This document shows, in pieces, positions 17,959 through 25,428 of a stretch of DNA of 64,000 bases (positions are counted from its first letter, which is position 1; every line of letters begins with the position of its first letter). Both the position numbers and the translations under genes were made by a program. The notes beneath the pieces are model-generated. The model worked only from the letters and a program-made list of their open reading frames with translations, made no database searches and was not told where the DNA came from. Where the stretch lies: NCBI RefSeq assembly GCF_009677585.1, contig NZ_WKYV01000024.1, forward strand, positions 21,449 to 85,448. Reading direction: 5' to 3'. This stretch comes from Lactonifactor sp. BIOML-A5 (GTDB lineage Bacteria > Bacillota > Clostridia > Lachnospirales > Lachnospiraceae).

Positions 17959-19104
17959 ATGAATAAGAAAGAAATCAGTGAAATAAAGAAGCTATTTACA
18001 CCAGCAAACTGTGTGCTCACAAGGATCTGCGGCTGCTATGTGGATGCTGAAAAAAATCAGAGGACAAAGCTGAAGGAGGCTTTTCTGTCCCTGCCGGAGG
18101 AGGAAGCATTCAAATATTTTACGATCTTTAAAAAAGGACTGTCAGGGACAATCGGCAGGAACCTTATGAATATGGAATTTCCGCTGGACCAGGAGCTGGG
18201 AGAGGGTACTCAGAAATTTCTTCTGCGGCTGCGGGACAGCGGACTTATGGAAGAGGAACTTATAGAAGAGTTTTATCAAAAGGTCATGGATACATATCTT
18301 TATCCGGAGAACTATTATATTATTCTGGTTCACGGAGCTTATGACGTGCCGGGACGGGCCTCAGACAACCTGGATATGGAGGATGCTTCTGACTATGTCT
18401 ATAACTTTATTATGTGCAGTATATGTCCGGTTAAGCTGTCTAAACCGGGTCTGTGCTATAATACTGAGACAAACCATATTGAAAACCGGGTTCAGGACTG
18501 GATCGTAGATGTGCCGGATACAGGCTTTCTTTTTCCCGCGTTTAACGATAGAAATACAGATATACACAGCCTGCTTTATTACGCGAAGAATCCGGAAGTG
18601 CTGCAGACGGATTTTATTGACCAGTTTTTGGGGTGCAGGATACCTTTGAGCGCTAAGACGCAGAAGGAGACCTTTCAGGTGATAATCGAGGAAACCTTAG
18701 ACAGGAACTGTGATTTTGAGACTGTTATGAATATTCAGGAGAATCTCAATGAATTGCTGGAAGAGCGGAAGGAAGATCCGGATCCGGTTACCCTGGGAAA
18801 GTATGAGGTAAAAAGGCTGCTTGCCAACAGCGGTGTGGACAATGAACGTCTGGAGGAATTCGACTCCCACTATGAGGCGGCAGCGGATGAAAAGACTAGT
18901 TTTGTTGCGGCCAATGTGGCAAGCGTCAGAAATTATGAGATTAAGACCCCGGATGTGGTGATAAAGGTAGCAGCAGACAAGGCACAGCTGGTAGAACACA
19001 AGATCATAGACGGCGTGCCGTATATTCTCATAGAGGCAACGGATCAGGTAGAGATTAACGGAATTGCTGTGAGAACAGCGGCGGAAGAGGAACGTGAAGA
19101 GTAA
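17959..19104 (+). CDS. DUF4317 domain protein
   Basis: About 381 residues starting MNKKEISEIKKLFTPANCVL, characteristic of the DUF4317 family widespread in Lachnospiraceae. Conserved pieces include ICGCYVDAEKNQ near the N-terminus and NYYIILVHGAYDVPG (~115). Soluble; no catalytic motif recognised and no known role. The ATG at 17959 is preferred over upstream 17926 because AAGGGGAG precedes it. Followed by a strong terminator. Confidence 0.85.
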   Translation: MNKKEISEIKKLFTPANCVLTRICGCYVDAEKNQRTKLKEAFLSLPEEEAFKYFTIFKKGLSGTIGRNLMNMEFPLDQELGEGTQKFLLRLRDSGLMEEELIEEFYQKVMDTYLYPENYYIILVHGAYDVPGRASDNLDMEDASDYVYNFIMCSICPVKLSKPGLCYNTETNHIENRVQDWIVDVPDTGFLFPAFNDRNTDIHSLLYYAKNPEVLQTDFIDQFLGCRIPLSAKTQKETFQVIIEETLDRNCDFETVMNIQENLNELLEERKEDPDPVTLGKYEVKRLLANSGVDNERLEEFDSHYEAAADEKTSFVAANVASVRNYEIKTPDVVIKVAADKAQLVEHKIIDGVPYILIEATDQVEINGIAVRTAAEEEREE

Positions 19105-19109
19105 CGCGA

Positions 19110-19136
19110 GGCAGAGGCATCCATTGGAGCCTCTGC
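19110..19136 (+). terminator. Hairpin after the DUF4317 gene
   Basis: GCAGAGGC and GCCTCTGC form a stem right after the stop at 19104. It has no T-run of its own, but a second terminator follows at 19148. Confidence 0.5.
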
Positions 19137-19147
19137 ACGTAAAAGGA

Positions 19148-19206
19148 AGATGTCCGCAAGCGGCCGCGCCCTGGCGCGTGAGTCCTGCTTGCCGGACTCT
19201 TTTTTA
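19148..19206 (+). terminator. Large Rho-independent terminator
   Basis: GTCCGCAAGC (19152-19161) pairs with GCTTGCCGGAC (19187-19197, one bulge), with GCGCC/GGCGC at the top, followed by TTTTTT. The T-run overlaps the stop codon of the convergent radical SAM gene. Confidence 0.85.
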
Positions 19207-20322
19207 AATGTGAAGACTGCTTAGAAAGGCACAGTGTTCCATAGAATGTTCGGGAGACAAAAGGATTTCTTCCCGTTCTTCGGGGTATATCCTGCATCTT
19301 GCCGCTGCATCTGTGAAGCGGCAGGAGGGACAGGAATAGTACCACTGGCAGGAACTGCATTTTTCGTGAGGACGAATGGGCGCATCCCAGAAGGTTTCTA
19401 TCAGCCTTCGGTATAAAAGATAAAAGGGTTCCTGCAGAAGACTGCCCACCGGATGCTGGTTTCCCTGCAGGCAGGGGATGAGGTTGCCCGAACTACCCAC
19501 ATAGATTTTGCCAGACAGGCAGAGATCCCCGTTTTTTCGGCCCTCATATCGTTCCAGGGTACAGGGGACCAGCGAGGCTTCTGAGATAGGGGCAGAAGAC
19601 AGCTGTACCGGGAGTATCCTGTATCCGTTATGCTTCCAGTGTTCTATGGCCTGGGGGTCTGCTGTTTCGGGGCAATAGACCGTAACGTCATGGTATTTTT
19701 TCTTTTCAGCCTGTCTGCTGCCGCAGGGAAACAGCAGTATGTGTTCCCGGAACAGCTGGGGGTGTGCAGGATCCAGTCTGGGAAGCAGAATGCTGACGCT
19801 CACATCTTTTTTCTTCAGATATCTCAGGACAGCATCAAACTCTTTATAAAGGAGCACATTGCCTCCGGTGAGCAAAAATGAGGAGGCACCGGCATCTGAG
19901 AGCGTGTCAATGATGGAAAACCAGCGCTCTGCGGGCAGATCTTTGACACTGCTGTCTCCCTGCCGGCAGGGGGGACAGAAATAATCTCTGCAGTTGTCCC
20001 CTTCTATATCGCATCTGCCGGTGAGCTGGAGTACGGCAATCTGGATTTTATAGCTTTTCAAATCTCTGTGTACCTGGAGAAGCGGGTTGACTTCCCTGAG
20101 CTTATCAATGTAACAGGGCTTATCGGAATAAAATCCCAGCTGCATTTTCTCCAGCTCGCGGTAAAAATCATTATCCTGGATTTCCTTCCCCTTTTCCGCT
20201 GTTTCCAGCCAGCTGCATTCCTGTTTTTCCAGACCGGTGAATTCGCCGCTGGAGAGATTATAGAGAGCGCCGCCCCCAATGCCTGTAAGAAAGATACAAT
20301 GGTTATAAAGATGAAAATACAT
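19204..20322 (-). CDS. Degenerate radical SAM/SPASM-like peptide maturation protein
   Basis: 372 residues. The core keeps a radical SAM outline (SFLLTGGNVLLYKEF in place of the TGGEPLL strand) but the cluster loop is unusual: LQLTGRCDIEGDNC then RDYFCPPCRQG, spacing CX6CX4CX2C instead of CX3CX2C. The C-terminus has SPASM-type cysteines (CSSCQWYYSCPSC, ~331-343). It follows the canonical radical SAM gene by 23 bases in the same operon. It is probably an accessory or partner protein for RiPP maturation, similar in concept to the companion proteins in clostridial CcpM systems. Whether it binds a radical SAM cluster is uncertain. Confidence 0.7.
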   Translation of the reverse strand: MYFHLYNHCIFLTGIGGGALYNLSSGEFTGLEKQECSWLETAEKGKEIQDNDFYRELEKMQLGFYSDKPCYIDKLREVNPLLQVHRDLKSYKIQIAVLQLTGRCDIEGDNCRDYFCPPCRQGDSSVKDLPAERWFSIIDTLSDAGASSFLLTGGNVLLYKEFDAVLRYLKKKDVSVSILLPRLDPAHPQLFREHILLFPCGSRQAEKKKYHDVTVYCPETADPQAIEHWKHNGYRILPVQLSSAPISEASLVPCTLERYEGRKNGDLCLSGKIYVGSSGNLIPCLQGNQHPVGSLLQEPFYLLYRRLIETFWDAPIRPHEKCSSCQWYYSCPSCRFTDAAARCRIYPEEREEILLSPEHSMEHCAFLSSLHI

Positions 20323-20345
20323 GGATAAATCCTCCTTTTTTCAGC

Positions 20346-21725
20346 TCAGTACGGCAGGCTGCCTGTGATCCTGCTTCGCTCTTCCAGATATTCACGGGTA
20401 AACCGGTCAAAGGCACAGGGCGACTCCTCCAGACATTCCGTATACAGGGTCAGCGTGTCTTTTACACATGCCTTTTTGTCTCTGCAGTAGGCGGAGGGCA
20501 GGGACAGCGCAGTATAGTCTGCCGCCTGTGCCATACAGAGGCTGCAGAACCTGGTTATCCTGCAGTCGCCGCATCTGCCGGCAAAACTGTTAAACTGGTT
20601 AATATATCCTGCTATCCTTCCATAGTCCAGTCCATGCTCTGCGTCTCCAATGGGAAAGTGGGAGCTGATCTTTTCGCACATATGATAGGTTCCGTCAACA
20701 GCTGCAAAAATTTTTTCTCCGGGGATGCAGGAACCAGTATAGGGAAAGAATGAGGGCCTCTTTTCCCCCATCACCGGATGACAGGCAAACATCTCATACC
20801 CCGAGGAGAACAGAGGGAGAAGGAGACTGCACCGGTGCAGCGAGACAGACCCTCCTTTTGCAGCCTGAAAATATTGTTCCCGGAGACGGGAGAGCTGCCG
20901 GTAAAAACGGAGCTTGTCTTCCGGTGAAAACTGCCGGTAATAATCAGTTTCTCCGGGGGATACCATGGAAAGTTCTGTGATGAACAGTTTGTTTTCTGTG
21001 ACAAAAGCATCCAGGGCATCCAAATCCGAGAGATAATCCAGCCGGACACTGATCCCCAGCCGGCGGTATCCGGGGTGTTTTTTCCTGAGACGTTCGATGG
21101 CCTGAAAAGCCTGATCAAAACTGCCGCTTCCATCCTCCCGTATCCGGTTTCTGTCGTGGCTGGGCTTGTCTCCGTCCAGACTGATGATAATTCCGAAATT
21201 ATGGGCTGTGAGATAGTCCAGGATATCGTCATAGAGAAGAACGCCATTGGTAGTGACGGTATAATTTACTTCACAGTCCCCGTAAATCTGGCTGCAGTAA
21301 TTTACCGTCTCTTTGAGCAAACCATAATTAATCAGGGGTTCACCTCCCTGAAAAGAGATATTTGCTTTGCGGAATGGATTTTTATTGCGGATCGTCCGGT
21401 AGTGTGTCATATAATCATCCAGAACTTTTCTTGCAGTCGAGAATTTCATGGAATCACTGCTGTGGTTTCTTGTGTTTTTATAGTAATCCCCGTAATAGCA
21501 GTATCGGCAGCGCAGGTTACACCTCTGTGTGGTCTCCAGAATCAGCTGATAATACCCTTTTGTGAGAAGGTAATCCTGTACCTGGCCGGGGAGCGCCTCT
21601 GGCTTTTTTTCGGAAGCCGGACACACATGATAATCTCTCACCTGGCCGGCGGGAAAGATAAATCCGTTTTTATCGTTGTATACATAGGTGTTTCCTCGTG
21701 CAGTAGAAAACGTAAAGCTTTTCAA
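20346..21725 (-). CDS. Radical SAM/SPASM peptide maturase (CcpM-like)
   Basis: 459 residues. The cluster motif is QRCNLRCRYCYYGDYYK (CX3CX2C, about residues 68-75); the SAM-binding FQGGEPL follows at ~127. The C-terminal SPASM region has cysteines in GSCIPGEK, HMCEKIS, GRCGDCRITRFCSLC and AYCRDKKAC. This is the domain plan of enzymes that form thioether or other crosslinks in ribosomal peptides; the N-terminal region resembles the Cys-rich-peptide maturases of Clostridia (CcpM type). The start appears to be TTG at 21725, 11 bases after AAGGAG; the nearer ATG is out of frame and stops after four codons. No precursor peptide gene is visible. Confidence 0.82.
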   Translation of the reverse strand: MKSFTFSTARGNTYVYNDKNGFIFPAGQVRDYHVCPASEKKPEALPGQVQDYLLTKGYYQLILETTQRCNLRCRYCYYGDYYKNTRNHSSDSMKFSTARKVLDDYMTHYRTIRNKNPFRKANISFQGGEPLINYGLLKETVNYCSQIYGDCEVNYTVTTNGVLLYDDILDYLTAHNFGIIISLDGDKPSHDRNRIREDGSGSFDQAFQAIERLRKKHPGYRRLGISVRLDYLSDLDALDAFVTENKLFITELSMVSPGETDYYRQFSPEDKLRFYRQLSRLREQYFQAAKGGSVSLHRCSLLLPLFSSGYEMFACHPVMGEKRPSFFPYTGSCIPGEKIFAAVDGTYHMCEKISSHFPIGDAEHGLDYGRIAGYINQFNSFAGRCGDCRITRFCSLCMAQAADYTALSLPSAYCRDKKACVKDTLTLYTECLEESPCAFDRFTREYLEERSRITGSLPY

Positions 21726-21792
21726 TTGAGCTGCATCTCCTTTTATAAATGTTTGTGTGGTTATCTTGAATAAGGTATACCCTCTGAGCGGG

Positions 21793-21812
21793 CGTACGGC
21801 TTGTTCCGTACG
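21793..21812. promoter_or_regulatory. Palindrome upstream of the radical SAM operon
   Basis: CGTACGG (21793-21799) and CCGTACG (21806-21812) around CTTGTT, located in the leader of the minus-strand maturase gene, 68 bases before its start. It could be an operator or a small RNA hairpin. Confidence 0.45.
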
Positions 21813-21927
21813 TTAAAGTATATGTGGAGAGTCTGGTCTTATAACCAGTTTTCTTTTGTAAAAGGGCTGGCTGGAAGTAAGGTTCTGCATATACTAATAT
21901 CACAAAAAAAATCAGGAGTTAATCAGT

Positions 21928-22755
21928 ATGTTTTATATAAAATCCTCTGACGGAACAAAAATAGCTGTATACGATTACCGCTGCGGCAAAAAAAGAGTAA
22001 AGGGAACAGTTCTTCTGGTGCATGGATGGCCCTTGTCCCATGAAATCTATGAATACCAGATCGGATGTCTGGTGGAATGCGGATACCGGGTTGTTGCTCT
22101 GGATCTGAGGGGCTTTGGAAATTCAGACACACCTGCCTGCGGATATACTTATAACCAGATGGCTGAGGATATTTATCATGTGGTGTGCGCTCTGCATCTG
22201 AAATGTTTTACGCTGGTTGGATTCTCCATGGGAGGCGCCATTGTTCTTCGGTATATGAACAGATACCGGGGGTATGGGGTGAAAAAACTGATATTATTGT
22301 CTGCTGCAGCTCCCTCCTGGACCCGGCGGCCTGGGTACCCCTATGGTTTGACCAGGGAGTATGTAGATGGATTAATCCATCAGGCCTGTACGGACAGGGC
22401 GGAGCTGGCGTATAATTTCAGTCATAAGCAGCTGTTTGCAAGTCCGCAGAGTGAAGCGGCAAAGGACTGGTTTGAACAGATTGCCCTGTCTGCTTCCGGG
22501 ATAGGGACGAAGGAAGCAGCCATTGCACTGAGAGATGAGGACGGGAAAAAGGATTTAAAGAGTGTGAGAGTGCCCACCGTGATTATCCATGGGGCAAAGG
22601 ATGAGGTGGTGTCTAATGATCTGGCTTTGCTTCAGCACAAGGGAATCCCATGTTCCAAATTATATACACTGGAGAACAGCGGGCATGGAATTATGTATGA
22701 TGAACTGGAGATATTTAATTGCATATTTATGGATGCTGTAGAAGGCAGAGTCTGA
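21928..22755 (+). CDS. Alpha/beta hydrolase
   Basis: 275 residues with the canonical hydrolase fold: oxyanion region LLVHGWPLSH (~31), nucleophile elbow GFSMGG (Ser ~96), catalytic Asp in IIHGAKDEVV (~223) and His in NSGHGI (~252). The sequence resembles the non-haem chloroperoxidase/esterase branch. Substrate unknown. Divergent from the radical SAM operon, separated by 200 bases; a terminator follows. Confidence 0.88.
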   Translation: MFYIKSSDGTKIAVYDYRCGKKRVKGTVLLVHGWPLSHEIYEYQIGCLVECGYRVVALDLRGFGNSDTPACGYTYNQMAEDIYHVVCALHLKCFTLVGFSMGGAIVLRYMNRYRGYGVKKLILLSAAAPSWTRRPGYPYGLTREYVDGLIHQACTDRAELAYNFSHKQLFASPQSEAAKDWFEQIALSASGIGTKEAAIALRDEDGKKDLKSVRVPTVIIHGAKDEVVSNDLALLQHKGIPCSKLYTLENSGHGIMYDELEIFNCIFMDAVEGRV

Positions 22756-22765
22756 ATATAAGGAG

Positions 22766-22790
22766 AAAAAGCGGCTGTATGCCGCTTTTT
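22766..22790 (+). terminator. Terminator after the hydrolase gene
   Basis: AAAAAGCGGC and GCCGCTTTTT around TGTAT, 10 bases after the stop codon. Confidence 0.9.
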
Positions 22791-22792
22791 CC

Positions 22793-22848
22793 TTGACAGA
22801 CAGCTGACCGAATGTTACAGTATAACTGTAATACATATGTTATACAGT
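22793..22848 (+). promoter_or_regulatory. SigA promoter and palindromic operator for the second YtrA-type module
   Basis: TTGACA (22793-22798), 17-base spacer, TACAGT (22816-22821). The palindrome TTACAGTATAACTGTAA (22815-22831) covers the -10, and the right half ACTGTA is repeated inverted as TACAGT at 22843-22848. This is the expected autorepression site of the GntR protein encoded at 22863. Confidence 0.75.
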
Positions 22849-22862
22849 AGAGAGGTAAAAAG

Positions 22863-23231
22863 ATGGAATTTAGAACTGACATTCCGATTTACCGCCAGAT
22901 AGCAACCAGTATCAAAGAACAGATAGCAAGCGGCTGTCTGCATCCCGGAGACAAGCTTTTGTCTGTGAGGGAATACTCTGTTTTTTTTGAGGTTTCTGCA
23001 TTAACTATCCAGCGGGCTATGCAGCTGCTGGATGGGGAGGGCATTATATATTCCCAGAAAGGTGTGGGCAGCTTTGTAAAAAACGGAGCCGGAGAAATTG
23101 TTAAGAAAGATATGGTGGCCCGTCTGGTAAAAGAATTTGTAACCAGTATGAAAAATACAGGAGCTTCAAAGGATGAGATTATGAAGCTTGTTGAGAAGGA
23201 GGCAGGTGAGCAGGAACATGATGGAACTTGA
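22863..23231 (+). CDS. GntR family regulator, YtrA subfamily
   Basis: 122 residues: winged helix (DIPIYRQIATSIKEQIASG, then FFEVSALTIQRAMQLLDGEG) and a short helical tail. It overlaps the downstream ABC ATPase start by 14 bases. Paralogous in design to the regulator at 4297, but with a different operator sequence. Confidence 0.88.
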   Translation: MEFRTDIPIYRQIATSIKEQIASGCLHPGDKLLSVREYSVFFEVSALTIQRAMQLLDGEGIIYSQKGVGSFVKNGAGEIVKKDMVARLVKEFVTSMKNTGASKDEIMKLVEKEAGEQEHDGT

Positions 23232-23889
23232 ACGTGTAAGTAAACGCTGCGGCGATATTCAGGTTATTGAGAATGTAAGCGTTGCAGTACCTGAAGGGCA
23301 GATCATCGGATTGGTCGGAGCGAATGGTGTGGGAAAGACAACTTTGTTAAAGCTGCTGGCCGGTTTTCTTCACCCGGATGAAGGAAGAATCCGTATGGAG
23401 CCGGGAAAGATTTCCTATTTGCTGAGGGAACAGGATATGTACGCCTGGATGAAAGTTAAGGACGCAGTCTGCTATTATGCCGACTTTTATCCGGATTTCA
23501 GAATGGAGCAGGCAATCAGCCTTTTGGAGGAGGCGGGAATAGAACTGCACCGGAAAGTAAAAAGGTTATCGGATGGAAATAAACAAAGGCTCTGTCTGAT
23601 TCTCGCAGTCTCCAGACAGGTGCCTTATTATCTTCTGGATGAACCTGTGAAAAGTACGGATCCTAACTTTAAGAAGGATTTTAAGAAATATCTGCTGAGG
23701 AATCTTCCGGAGAATGCTACTGTGATTCTCGCCACCCATTTGCTGAAGGACCTTGAGACTCTGTTCGATACGGTTCTGGTGATGGGAAACCGTCGGATAA
23801 AAATGATAGAAGCAGAGCAGATACGGGAGAACTATAATATATCAGTAGGAGAGTACTGCGCCAGAGAGATGAACACAATGAATGCATAA
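23218..23889 (+). CDS. ABC transporter ATP-binding protein
   Basis: About 223 residues, starting MMELERVSKRCG. Walker A is GANGVGKTTLL (~37); the signature is the unusual RLSDGNKQRLCL; Walker B reads YYLLDEPVKSTDP, where the normal G-L of the D-loop is replaced by K-S; the switch is ATHLLKD. These departures resemble YtrE/YtrB-like ATPases. The ATG at 23218 follows AAGGAGG, 16 bases away; 23221 is equally possible. Pairs with the membrane protein that follows. Confidence 0.85.
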   Translation: MMELERVSKRCGDIQVIENVSVAVPEGQIIGLVGANGVGKTTLLKLLAGFLHPDEGRIRMEPGKISYLLREQDMYAWMKVKDAVCYYADFYPDFRMEQAISLLEEAGIELHRKVKRLSDGNKQRLCLILAVSRQVPYYLLDEPVKSTDPNFKKDFKKYLLRNLPENATVILATHLLKDLETLFDTVLVMGNRRIKMIEAEQIRENYNISVGEYCAREMNTMNA

Positions 23890-23903
23890 GGGGAGGTGGA
23901 GAT

Positions 23904-24551
23904 ATGCTGAAATGTATGAAGTGGGAGATGAGACGGATCTTTTATCAGCTCAGGTGGATTTTGCTGACAGCTGCTGTGACTGGCGGCATCTGCTGGGTAA
24001 GATATTATGACCCGGCCGGTGCGCTGAAAGGACAGTTTGATTCTCTTTTCTGGATACTGAACGTTACTGTATCCTGCTGCGCCATCTGCCTGAGGCTTTA
24101 TCCCTGGTATAATATGCTGCAGTCCTTTACCGGAGACGCTTACATAATGGAAAAATCAAGAAACATTTCCTTTGCCAGGCTGCTGTGTGCAAAGCTTCCC
24201 GGATATCTGTGTGTGCTTATGCTATGCTATGGTCTGCAGATGACCAGGGGAATGATGCTGTTGGGACAGAACCCTGAGATGGTCCTGGAGGGATCTGCCG
24301 CCAGCATCATATGGATGGACGCTTTGAGCTTTTTTGCAGAACCTGTGCTGCTTCTGTGGGTTTTTCTGGAGCTGTTCAGGAAGCTGAGACGCGGAAATGA
24401 ATTTTTAGCACTGGTTCTCTTTCTCAGTGCGGACAGAGTGCTGATACGGATGCCATTTCAAAACTATACAGGCATCATAGAATTGGCCATCGCCGCCGTT
24501 TTTTTCTGGCGGATTGCCTGGCTGGCAGATCACTGTTATGAACCGGCATAG
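23904..24551 (+). CDS. Membrane protein, putative ABC transporter permease subunit
   Basis: 215 residues with about five or six hydrophobic segments. The N-terminus MLKCMKWEMRRIFYQLRW looks like that of ABC-2 permeases. It begins 14 bases after the ATPase with GGGGAGGTGGAG upstream. No specific family recognised; the operon context makes it the permease of the YtrA-regulated transporter. Confidence 0.7.
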   Translation: MLKCMKWEMRRIFYQLRWILLTAAVTGGICWVRYYDPAGALKGQFDSLFWILNVTVSCCAICLRLYPWYNMLQSFTGDAYIMEKSRNISFARLLCAKLPGYLCVLMLCYGLQMTRGMMLLGQNPEMVLEGSAASIIWMDALSFFAEPVLLLWVFLELFRKLRRGNEFLALVLFLSADRVLIRMPFQNYTGIIELAIAAVFFWRIAWLADHCYEPA

Positions 24552-24576
24552 TGTAAGTTCCTTTCCGGGACTGGAT

Positions 24577-24608
24577 AGTAAATCACGCAGAGATTTGCGT
24601 GATTTACT
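24577..24608. promoter_or_regulatory. Perfect 13-bp inverted repeat before the Bce-like module
   Basis: AGTAAATCACGCA (24577-24589) and TGCGTGATTTACT (24596-24608) with a 6-base loop. It lies between the preceding transporter and the next ABC ATPase. No T-run follows, so an operator, perhaps for the LuxR-type response regulator at 28950, is as likely as a terminator. Confidence 0.55.
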
Positions 24609-24664
24609 CATGCGGTGGGAGGAAAAAGTACCTATACTGTATCTGTACAGGAAAGGGGCGAAAT

Positions 24665-25417
24665 ATGATGCAAGTAGTATTAAAAGCAAAAGATGTGACG
24701 AAAGCTTATAAGCGCCAGGGGAATCCGGCGCTGAACCGGGTTTCTTTTGAGGCAAAGGAGGGGGAATTCCTGGGAATTATGGGGGCTTCGGGGTCCGGAA
24801 AGACTACACTGCTGAATGTACTGTCTACCATAGACAGGCCTGACCAAGGGGATATTTTTATTCATAATATCAACGTTCCCAGGCTGAATCAGGCCCAGGC
24901 CGCAGACTTCAGGAAACGTAATCTGGGCTTCATTTTTCAGGAGTACTTTCTGTTGGACAGTCTGACGGTGAGAGAGAACATTGCAGTTCCCCTAACGTTG
25001 CTGCACTGGCCTGCAAAGGAGATAGAAAAGGAAACAGAAGCGCTGGCAGAGGCTTTTGAAATCAGCTCCCAGCTGGAGAAGTATCCCAGTGAGCTGTCCG
25101 GAGGGCAGTGCCAGAGAGCTGCAGCAGCCCGGGCTATGGTAAAGCGTCCCCCGCTTATCTTTGCAGACGAACCTACGGGTGCTTTGGATTCCGGGTCATC
25201 CAGGGAGCTGATGACTGCTCTGGCAAACATGAATCAGAGGTCAGGAACCACGATCCTAATGGTTACGCATGACCCCTATGCGGCCAGCTATACGGACAGA
25301 ATCCTTTATTTTAAAGACGGGTGCATCAGTGGGGCGCTGGAGAGAAACGGACAGGAACGGGGAGATTTTTATGAATGTATCCTGCGGGAGACTGCCCGTC
25401 AGGATAGAAAACGATAG
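24665..25417 (+). CDS. ABC transporter ATP-binding protein (BceA/MacB type)
   Basis: About 250 residues, start MMQVVLKAKDVTKAY. Walker A GASGSGKTTLLN, Q-loop IFQEYFLLDSLT, signature LSGGQCQRAA, Walker B FADEPTGALDSG, switch VTHDPYAA. This set is typical of the LolD/BceA group. It is followed by a large FtsX-like permease and a two-component system, the layout of peptide-antibiotic sensing and resistance modules. The upstream in-frame start at 24599 lacks a ribosome site. Confidence 0.9.
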   Translation: MMQVVLKAKDVTKAYKRQGNPALNRVSFEAKEGEFLGIMGASGSGKTTLLNVLSTIDRPDQGDIFIHNINVPRLNQAQAADFRKRNLGFIFQEYFLLDSLTVRENIAVPLTLLHWPAKEIEKETEALAEAFEISSQLEKYPSELSGGQCQRAAAARAMVKRPPLIFADEPTGALDSGSSRELMTALANMNQRSGTTILMVTHDPYAASYTDRILYFKDGCISGALERNGQERGDFYECILRETARQDRKR

Positions 25418-25428
25418 GGGGTACGGGG

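Noticed and set aside
21670..21903. Minus-strand frame upstream of the radical SAM gene, considered as a precursor peptide
   Set aside because: Only two Cys-bearing segments, which come from the overlap with the maturase gene, no leader-core pattern and no ribosome site; a 25-codon ATG frame there lacks Cys as well.
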